Assembly: GCF_018968705.1 (NCBI RefSeq)
Contig: NZ_CP076668.1
Span: 5,219,001 to 5,283,000 of the forward strand
DNA from: Pseudomonas lijiangensis
GTDB taxonomy: Bacteria > Pseudomonadota > Gammaproteobacteria > Pseudomonadales > Pseudomonadaceae
Direction: 5' to 3'
DNA: 64,000 bases
The notes below the pieces were generated by a model. The model made no database searches and was not told the origin of the DNA. It saw only the letters and a program-made list of their open reading frames with translations. Positions within the stretch are counted from its first letter, which is position 1. The number at the start of each line of letters is the position of its first letter. Position numbers and translations under genes: made by a program. Shown here one piece after another: positions 28,155 through 38,217 of this stretch.

Positions 28155-29233
28155 CAGCCCTGGGACAGCAACTGGCGAAGGTCGATCACCGCCGCGTTGG
28201 CACGGGAGATGTAGTTGGCCATGACCAGCGAGTGGTTGGCCAGCACGCCAAACGCGCTGCCGTTCAAGACCATCGGGCTCCACAGCGGCTCCTGGGAAGC
28301 CTCCAGTTCACGAATGATCTGGCGCACGCTGACGGTCGCGTTCTTCTTGGCCAATACATCGGCGAAGTCCACTTCGATGGCACGCAACAGATGCGACAGG
28401 GCCCAGGCCTGACCGCGGGCCTCATAGAAGACGTTATCGATCTGCAGCCAAGGGGTTTCAACTATTTCCTCGTCGACCTGCGGCACTTCACCCGGCTTGA
28501 CCGAGGCAATGGCTTCGGTTTTCAGAGTGCTGTTGAGCTTGACCCGGCCGACACTGGCCGACAGACGCTGGGACAGGGAACCCAGGCGTGTGCCCACGTC
28601 GCCCAGCCAGTTATTCAGGTTATCGGCACGGGCATAGAACAAGGCGCCTTTCTGATTCGGGTCGGAGAGACGTGCCTGATAGCGGCTCAGGGCATTGATA
28701 CCGTCGGTGTACTGCGACTCGCTCGACGGCAGCACCCAACTGCGGTTATCGAAGTTGAACAACGGCTCGGCACGGGCCAGATCACCGTCTTCAGCCGATT
28801 GCGACTGCGAACGGGCAAAGTCCTTGCGCAACGCACGACTCAGGTCGCGGACCTGTACCAGCACGCCGTATTCCCAGCTTGGCATGTTGTCCAGCCACAG
28901 ACCTGGCGGGAAGCGATCGTTGGACAGGTAGCCACCACGTTTGTCGAGCAATGTCTGGGAGACTGTCTTGAGGGTTTCGACCGTGGTGTAGCCGATCACC
29001 ATCGGCTTGCCTTCACGCTCGGCAGCGGCCTGGGCATTCTGCTGCACGGGAAACAGCGCAGGCTCCTTGCTCCAGTACCAGCCCACCAGCAGGGTGACCA
29101 GCAGATAGATCAGAATCAGGGAACCCAGGGCTCTGCTATAGAAAAGGTTGCCCAGGTAACCACGTCTCTTGACCGACGCAGTATCAGCGGTACGCTCACC
29201 CGCGCTGCCTGCGCGGTTCTTCCAATCCAGCAT
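28154..29233 (-). CDS. DUF2333 family protein
   Basis: A 359-residue protein with one N-terminal membrane helix (about residues 35-53, ALGSLILIYLLVTLLVGWYW) and a periplasmic body of mostly helices. DUF2333 is recognised by VIGYTTVETLKTVSQTLLDKRGGYLSND and LPSWEYGVLVQVRDLSRALRKD-like segments. Role unknown; Pseudomonas keep it between a Nudix gene and the diguanylate cyclase gcbA. The 299-bp divergent gap to gcbA holds their promoters; a TTGACG at 29436 and TATACA at 29466 are too far apart to be a standard pair. Confidence 0.85.
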   Translation of the reverse strand: MLDWKNRAGSAGERTADTASVKRRGYLGNLFYSRALGSLILIYLLVTLLVGWYWSKEPALFPVQQNAQAAAEREGKPMVIGYTTVETLKTVSQTLLDKRGGYLSNDRFPPGLWLDNMPSWEYGVLVQVRDLSRALRKDFARSQSQSAEDGDLARAEPLFNFDNRSWVLPSSESQYTDGINALSRYQARLSDPNQKGALFYARADNLNNWLGDVGTRLGSLSQRLSASVGRVKLNSTLKTEAIASVKPGEVPQVDEEIVETPWLQIDNVFYEARGQAWALSHLLRAIEVDFADVLAKKNATVSVRQIIRELEASQEPLWSPMVLNGSAFGVLANHSLVMANYISRANAAVIDLRQLLSQG

Positions 29234-29532
29234 GGTAAGGGTCCTTTCAGTCCGGGTTCAGGGCTTCGACCGCAACCTTACAGCAAGGTGCCTTTTGCTG
29301 ACATGCGCGACGCAAGGTTTTGTTGTCGCATCGACACCAGCCTCTCGGGAACAAGGTTCGAATGGCAGAGAAATACAGCTATCGTGCAAACTTTAGGCAC
29401 AAAAATGACTCTGACAGAAACCGGACGCCCTTTTGTTGACGAATAAGTGACTTACGGCACTCTTCTATACAACCGGAGGTGCTAGCATAGAGCCAGCATC
29501 GGTACTACTCAGCAACCCACAGTACTCATAAT

Positions 29533-31197
29533 ATGACCGAGTCAGAAGACCCTAGCCGCGATCGCCTCAAGCACCACTTTGCCCAAAGGGTCACTCATCA
29601 AGCACGTCAGATTCTTGAGACTTGGCAGCGACTGCAGAAATCCGAATGGTCCCTCGCCGACATGGCCGAACTGAAGGACTCGACCCTGCGCCTGCAGCGG
29701 TTCGCCGAACGGTTCGAGCAGGACGAACACCTGGAGCTGGCACGGGATATCGGACAGGCACTGGATACCGTCGAAGCCAACCGCGGCCGCCTCAACAGCA
29801 CCCTGATCACCGAACTCAACCGTTTGATGCAGCGCCTTTCCCGTACCGGCCTGCGTCACGGCGACAAACTGGAACAGATCGCACTCCCGCCACTGCGCAA
29901 GCCGGTCTATGTCGTGCTTCAAGACCTCGAACGGGCCGAGCGCCTTGCCAAACAGCTGGAGTTCTTCGGCCTGTCAGCCCTGTCACTGGACAGCGTTGCC
30001 CAGTTTCAGTCCGCAATGCTGGAGCGCCATCCGTCGGTCATCATCATGGATGTGGACTTCAGCGGACCAGGCGAAGGCCTGAAACTCGCCTCACAGGTTC
30101 AGGAAGGACTTGAGCAGAAACTGCCCCTCCTCTTCTTCAGTCATCATGAAACCGATACACCGACGAGGCTGGCAGCCGTACGCGCCGGTGGTGAGGAATT
30201 CCTGACCGGAACCCTGGAAGCCTCGAGCCTGCTGGAGAAAATCGAAGTCCTGACCTGCGTGGCCCAGTACGAGCCTTACAAGGTGCTGGTCATCGATGAC
30301 TCCCGCGCCCAGGCCACCCACACCGAACGGGTGCTCAATGCGGCCGGAATCGTGACCCGCACCTTGCTGGACCCGATCCAGGCCATGTCCGAACTGGCGG
30401 AGTTCCAGCCGGACCTGATCATCCTCGACATGTACATGCCCGGCTGCACAGGCACGGAACTGGCCAAAGTCATTCGCCACAACGACCGCTACGTCAGTGT
30501 GCCGATCATCTACCTGTCTGCCGAAGACGATCAGGACAAGCAGCTCGACGCCATGAGCGAAGGCGGCGATGACTTCCTCACCAAGCCTATCAAGCCGCGC
30601 CATCTCATCACCACGGTCCGCAACCGGGCAGCCCGGGCGCGCAGCCTGAAGGCGCGTATGGTGCGTGACAGCCTGACCGGCCTGTACAACCACACCCACA
30701 TTCTCCAGTTGCTGGAAGACTGCAGCTTCCGCGCTCGTCGCGAAAACAAGCCGCTGTGCTTTGCCATGCTCGATATCGACCATTTCAAGAAGGTCAACGA
30801 CAGCCACGGCCACCCCATGGGCGACCGCGTTATCAAGAGCCTGGCGCTGTTTCTTAAGCAGCGCCTGCGCAAGACCGACTTCATCGGGCGCTACGGCGGC
30901 GAAGAGTTCGCCATCGTGATGCCGGACACCGATATTCAGAGTGCCCATCAGGTACTCGAAGAGATCCGCCACCGTTTTGCGGAAATACATTACCCCGCCC
31001 AGCCGACAGACCTGTTCTGCACCTTCAGTGCAGGCGTGGTTGCGCTGGGCGTGCATGACGACAGCCTGACTCTTGCCTCCCAGGCCGACAATGCGCTGTA
31101 TCGTGCCAAACACGCAGGCCGCAATCAGGTTCACTCGGCCGTGGTTGAAGAGCCCTATCACGTGGTACTGCCCGAGCCGCAAGCCCAGGAACAGTAG
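29533..31197 (+). CDS. gcbA: GcbA-type diguanylate cyclase with receiver domains
   Basis: A 554-residue c-di-GMP synthase. The N-terminal ~120 residues are helical and Hpt-like; a degenerate receiver follows (about 128-245, VIIMDVDFSG). A second receiver (about 253-370) has VLVIDDSRA and phospho-Asp299 in IILDMYMPG, and a GGDEF domain ends the protein with GGEEF at 455-459 and the inhibitory RxxD (Arg446-Asp449) exactly five residues ahead. It is therefore probably active and product-inhibited. The order DUF2333-gcbA-dsbD-aroQ-accBC matches PA4842-PA4848, and GcbA homologues promote biofilm attachment. Confidence 0.9.
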   Translation: MTESEDPSRDRLKHHFAQRVTHQARQILETWQRLQKSEWSLADMAELKDSTLRLQRFAERFEQDEHLELARDIGQALDTVEANRGRLNSTLITELNRLMQRLSRTGLRHGDKLEQIALPPLRKPVYVVLQDLERAERLAKQLEFFGLSALSLDSVAQFQSAMLERHPSVIIMDVDFSGPGEGLKLASQVQEGLEQKLPLLFFSHHETDTPTRLAAVRAGGEEFLTGTLEASSLLEKIEVLTCVAQYEPYKVLVIDDSRAQATHTERVLNAAGIVTRTLLDPIQAMSELAEFQPDLIILDMYMPGCTGTELAKVIRHNDRYVSVPIIYLSAEDDQDKQLDAMSEGGDDFLTKPIKPRHLITTVRNRAARARSLKARMVRDSLTGLYNHTHILQLLEDCSFRARRENKPLCFAMLDIDHFKKVNDSHGHPMGDRVIKSLALFLKQRLRKTDFIGRYGGEEFAIVMPDTDIQSAHQVLEEIRHRFAEIHYPAQPTDLFCTFSAGVVALGVHDDSLTLASQADNALYRAKHAGRNQVHSAVVEEPYHVVLPEPQAQEQ

Positions 31198-31297
31198 CCG
31201 CCGGGGACAAGTACGAAATCCGTCCTTACAAACCTCACCCCTGCATGCCTTGAAACACTCCGCTATCATGCGCTGACTTTCCAGAATCGAGCCTGCC

Positions 31298-33070
31298 ATG
31301 CGCCGTTTGTTATGCCTGATGCTGTTGATCCTGGCCCTGCCCGCTTTCGGGACCAGCCTGCTGGACAGTCGCCCCGCACCGACACTGGGTGGCACCTCAC
31401 TGGATAACAGCAAGGAATTCCTGCCTGTACGCGAGGCATTCAAACTGAGCCTGATCGAAACGACTCCGCAATCGATCAAGTTGCGCTTCGTCGCCACCGA
31501 CGGTTATTACCTGTATCGCCATCGTTTCCAGTTCCGCACCGAACCCGCTGACATTGGCCTGGGCGAAGCGCAACTGCCTCCCGGCGAAAAGAAGCACGAC
31601 GAGTACTTTGGCGACGTCGAGGTCTATCACGGCATTCTCGATATCGACCTGCCCCGCAAGCCCGGCGAAGAGCGCCCCTTTGTCCTGAGCGTGAGCTACC
31701 AGGGCTGCGCCGACAAAGGCCTGTGCTATCCCCCGGAAACCGAACGCCTGAATATTGGTGATGTGCCCGCCGACACGGCTTCAACAACCGGCCAGCAGGC
31801 CTGGAGCTGGAAAGAACTGGCACTGTTTTTCCTCGCAGGTATCGGCCTGACCTTCACCCCTTGCGTGCTGCCGATGCTGCCGATTCTTTCCGGCGTGGTC
31901 CTGCGGGGTCAGGTCGGCGGGCTGCGCGGCCTGAACCTGTCACTGGCCTACATACTGCCGATGGCTCTGTGCTTCGCCTTGCTGGGTGCATTGATGGGCA
32001 TGTTCGGCGCAGGACTGAACCTGCAGGCACGCCTGCAATCGGCCTGGGTGCTGGTGCCGTTCTCGCTGTTCTTCGTGCTGTTTGCGGTGGCGATGTTTGG
32101 CGTCTTCGAATTGCGCCTCCCTCAGGCCATCAGCAACCGGCTGGATCGTATTGCCGGCAAGACTGAAGGCGGCTCGCTGTGGGGCGCCGCCGTACTGGGT
32201 GTGGTTTCCAGCCTGCTGGTATCGCCTTGTGTCTCGGCGCCACTGGCCGGTGCGCTGCTTTATATAAGTGCCAGCGGCGATGCACTGGGCGGCGGTTTGA
32301 AACTGTTTGCCCTGGGCCTGGGCATGGGAGCGCCGCTGTTGCTGGTCGCGACCGGCGGTGCGGCCTGGCTGCCTAAAAGCGGCCCGTGGCTGGTGACCGT
32401 GAAAAACGCCATTGGCGTGCTGCTGCTGGGTCTGGCCATAGGCTTGCTGAGCCGTGTATTGCCGGGTCAGGTCACGTTGCTGCTGATCGGCATTCTGTGT
32501 GCCGGCGTCGCGCTGTTCCTCGGCACACTGGAACTCAGTGCAAAATCTCCACGACAAAAACTCGCACAACTGCTCGGCCTGCTTTTGTTGGTCTACGCTC
32601 TGGCATGCTGGTACGGCGCATTGAGCGGGCAGACCGACCCGACTCGTCCACTGGGACGCCCGCAAGCGGCCCTCAATAACGGCACGGTATTACCAACGTC
32701 ATCCCAATGGCAGACCATCACCACGTCTGCCGAACTGGAGCGTGCCCTCAGCGAAGCCAGAAATGCAGCTAAACCCTTGCTGCTCGACTGGTATGCCGAC
32801 TGGTGCATCAGTTGCAAGGTGATCGAGCACGAAGTCCTGCCCGATCCGGGCGTCGTCGAGAAACTGGCAGGCTACAGCCTGATCCGTTTCGACATGACAG
32901 ACAGCAATGCAGAACAACGAGCCCTGCTTGACCGCTACAAGCTGTTCGGACCACCCGCGTTGTTATTTTTCAGTAAAAGCGGCGAAGAACTGGAAAATGT
33001 CCGGGTTATCGGTGAAATCGACGCCCCTGCCTTCATTGAGCGCATAAATAGAGCAAATGACCCAAAATAG
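31298..33070 (+). CDS. dsbD: Thiol:disulfide interchange protein DsbD
   Basis: A 590-residue inner-membrane reductant conduit. A signal peptide (to about residue 18) leads to the periplasmic alpha domain with CADKGLC, then eight membrane helices with the redox cysteines in TPCVLPMLP and SPCVSAPL, and a C-terminal thioredoxin domain with WCISC (Cys503, Cys506). All three cysteine pairs are intact. It passes electrons from cytoplasmic thioredoxin to DsbC, DsbG and cytochrome maturation factors. Confidence 0.95.
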   Translation: MRRLLCLMLLILALPAFGTSLLDSRPAPTLGGTSLDNSKEFLPVREAFKLSLIETTPQSIKLRFVATDGYYLYRHRFQFRTEPADIGLGEAQLPPGEKKHDEYFGDVEVYHGILDIDLPRKPGEERPFVLSVSYQGCADKGLCYPPETERLNIGDVPADTASTTGQQAWSWKELALFFLAGIGLTFTPCVLPMLPILSGVVLRGQVGGLRGLNLSLAYILPMALCFALLGALMGMFGAGLNLQARLQSAWVLVPFSLFFVLFAVAMFGVFELRLPQAISNRLDRIAGKTEGGSLWGAAVLGVVSSLLVSPCVSAPLAGALLYISASGDALGGGLKLFALGLGMGAPLLLVATGGAAWLPKSGPWLVTVKNAIGVLLLGLAIGLLSRVLPGQVTLLLIGILCAGVALFLGTLELSAKSPRQKLAQLLGLLLLVYALACWYGALSGQTDPTRPLGRPQAALNNGTVLPTSSQWQTITTSAELERALSEARNAAKPLLLDWYADWCISCKVIEHEVLPDPGVVEKLAGYSLIRFDMTDSNAEQRALLDRYKLFGPPALLFFSKSGEELENVRVIGEIDAPAFIERINRANDPK

Positions 33071-33198
33071 CTGTCGGGTCACAAACTTTACGCAAACATC
33101 GCTCATTGTGCTGGCTACTGTAGTTAACTGGACAGTACATCCTCCTTGCGGCATAGTCGCCGGGCATGAACGCCCGTAAACACAAAAAGGAACAATCG

Positions 33199-33651
33199 AT
33201 GGCGACTTTCCTGGTACTGCACGGCCCCAACCTGAATCTGCTCGGTACTCGCGAGCCCGGGATATATGGCGCAGTGACCCTGGCTCAAATCAACCAGGAT
33301 CTGGAACGGCGCGCTCGCGACGCCGGTCACCATCTGATGTACCTGCAAAGCAACGCCGAGTACGAATTGATCGACCGGATCCATGCCGCCCGCACGGAAG
33401 GCGTGGACTTCATTCTGATCAATCCGGCTGCTTTTACACATACAAGTGTGGCAATACGTGACGCGTTGCTGGGAGTGAGCATCCCATTCATCGAAGTGCA
33501 TTTATCAAACGTGCACAAACGCGAACCTTTCCGCCATCACTCCTACTTTTCAGATGCTGCTGTAGGAGTGATCTGCGGCCTTGGCGCCAGCGGTTACCGA
33601 CTGGCCCTGGAGGCCGCCCTGGAACAATTGGCCGTTAGCTCCAAGCCATGA
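33199..33651 (+). CDS. aroQ: 3-dehydroquinate dehydratase, type II (AroQ)
   Basis: A 150-residue dodecameric enzyme of the shikimate pathway. The sequence starts [22 protein letters not shown] with the catalytic Arg and Tyr; [36 protein letters not shown] and [10 protein letters not shown] complete the site. The ATG at 33199 follows AAAAAGGAA; the upstream in-frame extension begins in the leader. accB follows at 79 bp, as in P. aeruginosa. Confidence 0.96.
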   Translation: MATFLVLHGPNLNLLGTREPGIYGAVTLAQINQDLERRARDAGHHLMYLQSNAEYELIDRIHAARTEGVDFILINPAAFTHTSVAIRDALLGVSIPFIEVHLSNVHKREPFRHHSYFSDAAVGVICGLGASGYRLALEAALEQLAVSSKP

Positions 33652-33730
33652 GCGGACCAGCAACGCTGGCCCACCCGGCTTGAACCGGCTGCCGAAATGC
33701 CCTGACAGACCCCTTGGGAGTTGATGATTA

Positions 33731-34186
33731 ATGGATATTCGCAAAGTCAAGAAACTGATCGAACTGCTGGAAGAATCCGGTATCGACGAGTTGGAGATCC
33801 GTGAAGGCGAAGAATCCGTACGGATCAGTCGTCACAGCAAGACTCCGGCACAACCGTATTACGCGCCAGCTCCAGTGGCTGCACCTGTAGCTGCTCCGGC
33901 CGCACCGGTTGCCGCTGCCGCCGCAGAAGCACCTTCGGCTCCAAAGCTGAACGGTCACGTGGTCAAGTCGCCGATGGTCGGTACTTTCTACCGCACCCCT
34001 GCTCCTACTTCGCCTGCATTCGTCGAAGTCGGCCAGACCGTCAAGAAAGGCGACACCATCTGCATCGTCGAAGCGATGAAAATGATGAACCACATCCAGG
34101 CAGAAGCCAGCGGCGTCATCGAATCCATCCTGGTAGAAAACGGTCAGCCGGTTGAATTTGACCAGCCGCTGTTCACTATCGTTTGA
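33731..34186 (+). CDS. accB: Biotin carboxyl carrier protein AccB
   Basis: A 151-residue BCCP. The N-terminal helix ([21 protein letters not shown]), an Ala/Pro-rich linker (about residues 44-72) and the biotinyl domain follow in order. Lys117 in VEAMKMMN is the biotinylation site and the thumb segment [10 protein letters not shown] is present. It carries carboxybiotin between AccC and the transcarboxylase in malonyl-CoA synthesis. accC begins 17 bp downstream. Confidence 0.97.
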   Translation: MDIRKVKKLIELLEESGIDELEIREGEESVRISRHSKTPAQPYYAPAPVAAPVAAPAAPVAAAAAEAPSAPKLNGHVVKSPMVGTFYRTPAPTSPAFVEVGQTVKKGDTICIVEAMKMMNHIQAEASGVIESILVENGQPVEFDQPLFTIV

Positions 34187-34203
34187 ACCGGGGAGAGCCA
34201 GCG

Positions 34204-35547
34204 ATGTTGGAAAAAGTTCTGATCGCCAACCGCGGCGAAATTGCCTTGCGCATCCTGCGTGCCTGTAAGGAACTGGGCATCAAGACCGTCGCTGTACATT
34301 CCACGGCAGATCGCGAGTTGATGCACCTGGGTCTGGCAGACGAAACCGTCTGCATCGGCCCGGCTCCAGCCAACCTGTCCTACCTGAATATCCCGGCAAT
34401 CATCTCGGCAGCCGAACTGACCGGCGCCACGGCGATTCACCCGGGCTACGGCTTCCTCGCGGAAAACGCGGATTTCGCCGAGCAGGTAGAGAAGTCGGGC
34501 TTCGCCTTCATTGGTCCGAAAGCAGACACCATCCGCCTGATGGGCGACAAGGTTTCCGCCAAGGACGCCATGAAGCGCGCCAACGTGCCGACGGTTCCAG
34601 GTTCTGACGGCCCGCTGCCGGAAGACGAAGAAACCGCACTGCGCATCGGTCGTGAAGTCGGCTATCCGGTGATCATCAAGGCCGCCGGTGGTGGTGGTGG
34701 TCGCGGCATGCGCGTGGTTCACCGTGAGGAAGACCTGATCGAAGCTGCCAGCCAGACCCGCGCCGAAGCGGCTGCCTGGTTCAGCAACCCGATGGTCTAC
34801 CTGGAAAAGTACCTGACCAACCCACGTCACGTGGAAGTCCAGGTCATTTCCGACGGCCAGGGCAATGCGATTCACCTGGGCGACCGTGACTGCTCGCTGC
34901 AACGCCGTCACCAGAAAGTCCTGGAAGAAGCACCGGCACCGTTCATCGACGAAGACGCGCGCAAGGAAGTACTGCAAAGCTGCGTTCAGGCCTGTATCGA
35001 CATCGGCTACCGTGGCGCAGGCACTTTCGAGTTCCTGTACGAAAACGGCCGTTTCTACTTCATCGAAATGAACACTCGTGTTCAGGTAGAGCACCCGGTT
35101 TCGGAAATGGTCACCGGTATCGACATCGTCAAGGAGATGCTGAGCATCGCCGCCGGCAACAAACTGTCGTACACCCAGGATGACGTTGTCATCACAGGTC
35201 ATGCGCTGGAATGCCGGATCAACGCTGAAGATCCGAAAACCTTCATTCCGAGCCCGGGCCTGGTCAAGCACTTCCACGCGCCAGGCGGCAACGGCATACG
35301 TGTCGATTCGCACCTGTACAGCGGATACAAGGTTCCCTCGAACTACGACTCCTTGATCGGCAAGCTGATCACCTGGGGCGCGACCCGCGACGAAGCCATG
35401 GCACGCATGCGCAATGCCCTGGACGAAATCGTGGTCGACGGGATCAAGACCAATATCCCGCTGCATCGCGATCTGACCCGTGATGAAGGCTTCTGCGAAG
35501 GCGGAGTCAACATCCACTATCTGGAACACAAACTGGCCAATCAATAA
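34204..35547 (+). CDS. accC: Biotin carboxylase AccC
   Basis: A 447-residue ATP-grasp biotin carboxylase. Visible are the N-terminal [20 protein letters not shown], the Gly-rich ATP loop [14 protein letters not shown], the EKYL hinge, [13 protein letters not shown], and [20 protein letters not shown] with the catalytic Glu and Arg. The start at 34204 is served by GGGGAGAG; seven further codons upstream overlap accB and are not needed. It forms the accBC operon and is followed by an intrinsic terminator. Confidence 0.97.
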   Translation: MLEKVLIANRGEIALRILRACKELGIKTVAVHSTADRELMHLGLADETVCIGPAPANLSYLNIPAIISAAELTGATAIHPGYGFLAENADFAEQVEKSGFAFIGPKADTIRLMGDKVSAKDAMKRANVPTVPGSDGPLPEDEETALRIGREVGYPVIIKAAGGGGGRGMRVVHREEDLIEAASQTRAEAAAWFSNPMVYLEKYLTNPRHVEVQVISDGQGNAIHLGDRDCSLQRRHQKVLEEAPAPFIDEDARKEVLQSCVQACIDIGYRGAGTFEFLYENGRFYFIEMNTRVQVEHPVSEMVTGIDIVKEMLSIAAGNKLSYTQDDVVITGHALECRINAEDPKTFIPSPGLVKHFHAPGGNGIRVDSHLYSGYKVPSNYDSLIGKLITWGATRDEAMARMRNALDEIVVDGIKTNIPLHRDLTRDEGFCEGGVNIHYLEHKLANQ

Positions 35548-35565
35548 GTCAGCGTGTTTCAGATC

Positions 35566-35593
35566 AACAAAGCCGCAGCGATGCGGCTTTGTT
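35566..35593 (+). terminator. Intrinsic terminator of accBC
   Basis: A perfect 12-bp stem (AACAAAGCCGCA / TGCGGCTTTGTT) with loop GCGA begins 18 bp after the accC stop; the 3' arm ends in a short T-rich stretch (TTTGTTGTTT). Confidence 0.8.
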
Positions 35594-35673
35594 GTTTGCG
35601 TCGCATAGAAGTAAACTTGCCCGCTTCTTCGCGGCAGTACCGCGCACCCATTTTGACTCGAAGGTAATCCGCC

Positions 35674-36552
35674 ATGCCTTGGCTGCAAGTCCGCCTCGCC
35701 ATCAGCCCAGAACAAGCCGAAACCTACGAGGACGCGCTGCTTGAAGTCGGCGCCGTATCCGTGACCTTCATGGATGCCGAAGACCAGCCGATTTTCGAGC
35801 CAGAACTCAATACCACGCCACTGTGGGCACACACCCACCTGCTGGCCCTGTTCGAAGCCGATACCGACGCCGATCTGGCCCTGGCGCACCTGCGCCTGCT
35901 GATCGACGCCGAACTGCCCGAGCACACCGCCGAAGTCATCGAAGACCAGGACTGGGAACGCAGCTGGATGGACAACTTCCAGCCAATGCGCTTCGGCCAG
36001 CGCCTGTGGATCGTCCCGAGCTGGCATGCCGCACCCGAGCCTGACGCCGTGAACCTGCTGCTCGATCCGGGTCTGGCATTCGGTACCGGCACCCACCCCA
36101 CCACGGCGCTGTGCCTGGAATGGCTGGACGGTCAGGACCTCAAAGGCTGCAACGTGCTGGACTTCGGTTGCGGTTCGGGCATTCTGGCCATCGCTGCACT
36201 GTTGCTGGGCGCAGAGCAGGCCGTCGGCACCGATATCGACGTCCAGGCGCTCGAAGCCTCTCGCGACAACGCCGGGCGCAACAACATCGCAGCCGAACGT
36301 TTCCCGCTTTACCTGCCTGAAGACATGCCTCAGCAGCAAGCTGACGTACTGGTCGCCAACATCCTGGCCGGTCCGCTGGTATCGCTGGCTCCGCAACTGG
36401 CAACCCTGGTCAAGACCGGTGGTCGCCTGGCGCTCTCCGGCATCCTTGCAGAACAAGGCCCGGAAGTGGCAGCCGCCTATGCTGCTACATTCGACCTGGA
36501 CCCTATCGCCAACCGTGATGGCTGGGTACGCATCACAGGTCGTCGCCGTTAA
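35674..36552 (+). CDS. prmA: Ribosomal protein L11 methyltransferase PrmA
   Basis: A 292-residue SAM methyltransferase that trimethylates L11. The N-terminal substrate domain starts [16 protein letters not shown]; the catalytic domain has [30 protein letters not shown] (SAM loop) and [12 protein letters not shown]. Length and motifs are typical. The DUF3426 gene follows by 24 bp, the standard Pseudomonas order. Confidence 0.96.
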   Translation: MPWLQVRLAISPEQAETYEDALLEVGAVSVTFMDAEDQPIFEPELNTTPLWAHTHLLALFEADTDADLALAHLRLLIDAELPEHTAEVIEDQDWERSWMDNFQPMRFGQRLWIVPSWHAAPEPDAVNLLLDPGLAFGTGTHPTTALCLEWLDGQDLKGCNVLDFGCGSGILAIAALLLGAEQAVGTDIDVQALEASRDNAGRNNIAAERFPLYLPEDMPQQQADVLVANILAGPLVSLAPQLATLVKTGGRLALSGILAEQGPEVAAAYAATFDLDPIANRDGWVRITGRRR

Positions 36553-36576
36553 CAGCCGCCTGAACCGGACAGCAGC

Positions 36577-37902
36577 ATGACCGACAGCTTCGTCACCCAG
36601 TGCCCACACTGCCAAACCAGTTTCAGAGTCAGCCACGCCCAACTGAGCGTGGCCCGCGGCGTGGTGCGCTGCGGTGCCTGCCTGCAGGTCTTCAATGCCG
36701 CCCGGCAATTGCTGGAACAGCGCTCGGTCGACGAAGCCGACATCACGCCACCGCCCGGGCAGAAAATCGTCACCCCTGAAGTCGTCGAGCAAGCGCCTGC
36801 CGCGCTGATTGCCGAGCCACTTCCCGAGCCGACGCAAACCACTTCGGAAGATGACGATCCCTGGAAAGTCAGCGAGTTCGACCTGGACAACCTGGACCTG
36901 GACGAAGAACTCGCCCGGCTCGAGCAGCGGGAAATCCAGCTGGCCGACAATTTCGGCAAGCCGAACGCACGCAACAACGATGCAACGTTGACGGCCCAGC
37001 GTGATCACTCGGAAACCGAAGAAGGCACATGGGTCGGCAGTCTACGCAACGACGATGTCAGCCAGTTGCCGGAAATCCAGGCCGAGGTGGTCAGCACCAC
37101 GGAGCAGGCTCCTGAGCCGGAGCATGAAGACGAACCCGAGCAGCCTTCCGGCCGCGAGCGGACCGAGCCTTCATTGTCATTGACCCCTGTCGATCTGGAC
37201 GATGATCAGCCAGCACTCAGCGCCCGCAAGCAGCCCGCCAGCGAGAGCACAGAGCGCTGGTCGGCACGGGATGACGACGAAGACGATCACGACGATGACC
37301 ACGAGCCGACAATCGACCCTCGCGGCAAACGCGCCCGAAACGAACCGGCGGTCCGCGATCAGGCTCTTCTGGACCTGACCGATGACCCGCTGCAACTGGA
37401 CTGGCAGCGCCCCAAGCCACGCTGGGGCCGTCGTCTGCTCTGGAGCCTGCTGGTTTTGCTCGCGCTTGCTGGCTTGGCAGGCCAGTACATCTGGTATCAC
37501 TTCGACCATCTGGCCAGACAGGATCAATATCGCCCCTGGTTCCAGCAGATCTGCCCGAAGATCGACTGCAAGGTGCCCTCCAAGGTCGATATCAACCTGC
37601 TCAAGAGCAGCAATCTGGTGGTACGCAGTCATCCCGAGTTCCAGGGTGCTCTGGTGGTGGACGCCATCATTTACAACCGCGCCTCTTTCTCCCAGCCCTT
37701 TCCGCTCCTTGAGCTGAGATTTGCCGATACCAGCGGTCAGCTCATTGCCAGTCGTCGGTTCAAGCCGGGCGAATACCTGAGCGGCGAAATGGCTGGCAAG
37801 GAAGAGATGCCACCCCAGACACCTATCCATATTGCGCTGGATATTCTCGATCCTGGCGCGAAAGCCGTGAATTACAGCCTGAACTTCCGATCACCGGAAT
37901 AA
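36577..37902 (+). CDS. Zinc-ribbon DUF3426 membrane protein
   Basis: A 441-residue protein. An N-terminal zinc ribbon has two CxxC knuckles (CPHCQTSF and CGACLQVF, residues 8-34). A long acidic, low-complexity linker (about 55-265) leads to one membrane helix (about 283-305, LLWSLLVLLALAGLAGQYIW) and the DUF3426 domain, probably periplasmic. Function unknown; the gene is conserved between prmA and dusB-fis. Confidence 0.85.
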   Translation: MTDSFVTQCPHCQTSFRVSHAQLSVARGVVRCGACLQVFNAARQLLEQRSVDEADITPPPGQKIVTPEVVEQAPAALIAEPLPEPTQTTSEDDDPWKVSEFDLDNLDLDEELARLEQREIQLADNFGKPNARNNDATLTAQRDHSETEEGTWVGSLRNDDVSQLPEIQAEVVSTTEQAPEPEHEDEPEQPSGRERTEPSLSLTPVDLDDDQPALSARKQPASESTERWSARDDDEDDHDDDHEPTIDPRGKRARNEPAVRDQALLDLTDDPLQLDWQRPKPRWGRRLLWSLLVLLALAGLAGQYIWYHFDHLARQDQYRPWFQQICPKIDCKVPSKVDINLLKSSNLVVRSHPEFQGALVVDAIIYNRASFSQPFPLLELRFADTSGQLIASRRFKPGEYLSGEMAGKEEMPPQTPIHIALDILDPGAKAVNYSLNFRSPE

Positions 37903-38217
37903 GCCTCTGCCTGATCCTGTCTGCAGGAGTTTCTGGGGCCTGAGGGTGCGTTTTTCCGTGGCAGACAGCTCGAATACCAACGTTTTCAAGACAATTCGCT
38001 CAAGAAGCGAACCGTTGGCGATAAGAAAATAACTGTTCAGATTTTATCCAATTCAGCCTTTATCCAGTCATCGAGAGCGGGTATCATGCCAACCCTTTTT
38101 CAAACTCTCGGTTCGGTCTGAATGTTGCGAAAGCAACCGAAGACGGGGCTGTTGCAGACCGTGTAGAACGGTTTTTACACGGCCTGCGGATGATTCGGCC
38201 CCACGATAGGTAAAGCT
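37903..38217 (+). promoter_or_regulatory. Promoter and structured leader of dusB-fis
   Basis: These 315 bp hold no gene. TATCAT at 38082-38087, 17 bp after TTTATC, is a possible sigma-70 promoter. The following leader can fold: GTTGC-GAAA-GCAAC at about 38125-38138 is a perfect hairpin with a GNRA loop, and GCAGACCGTGTA / TACACGGCCTGC at about 38154-38187 forms a 12-nt arm dyad with one mismatch. Its partner GGGGC/GGCCCC could enclose it. The dusB start lies 31 bp further on. Confidence 0.45.

Noticed and set aside
34144..37008. 954-codon open frame on the minus strand opposite accB, accC, prmA and the DUF3426 gene
   Set aside because: It runs antisense to four well-identified genes with intact motifs and has no recognisable domain; such frames are common in GC-rich genomes.
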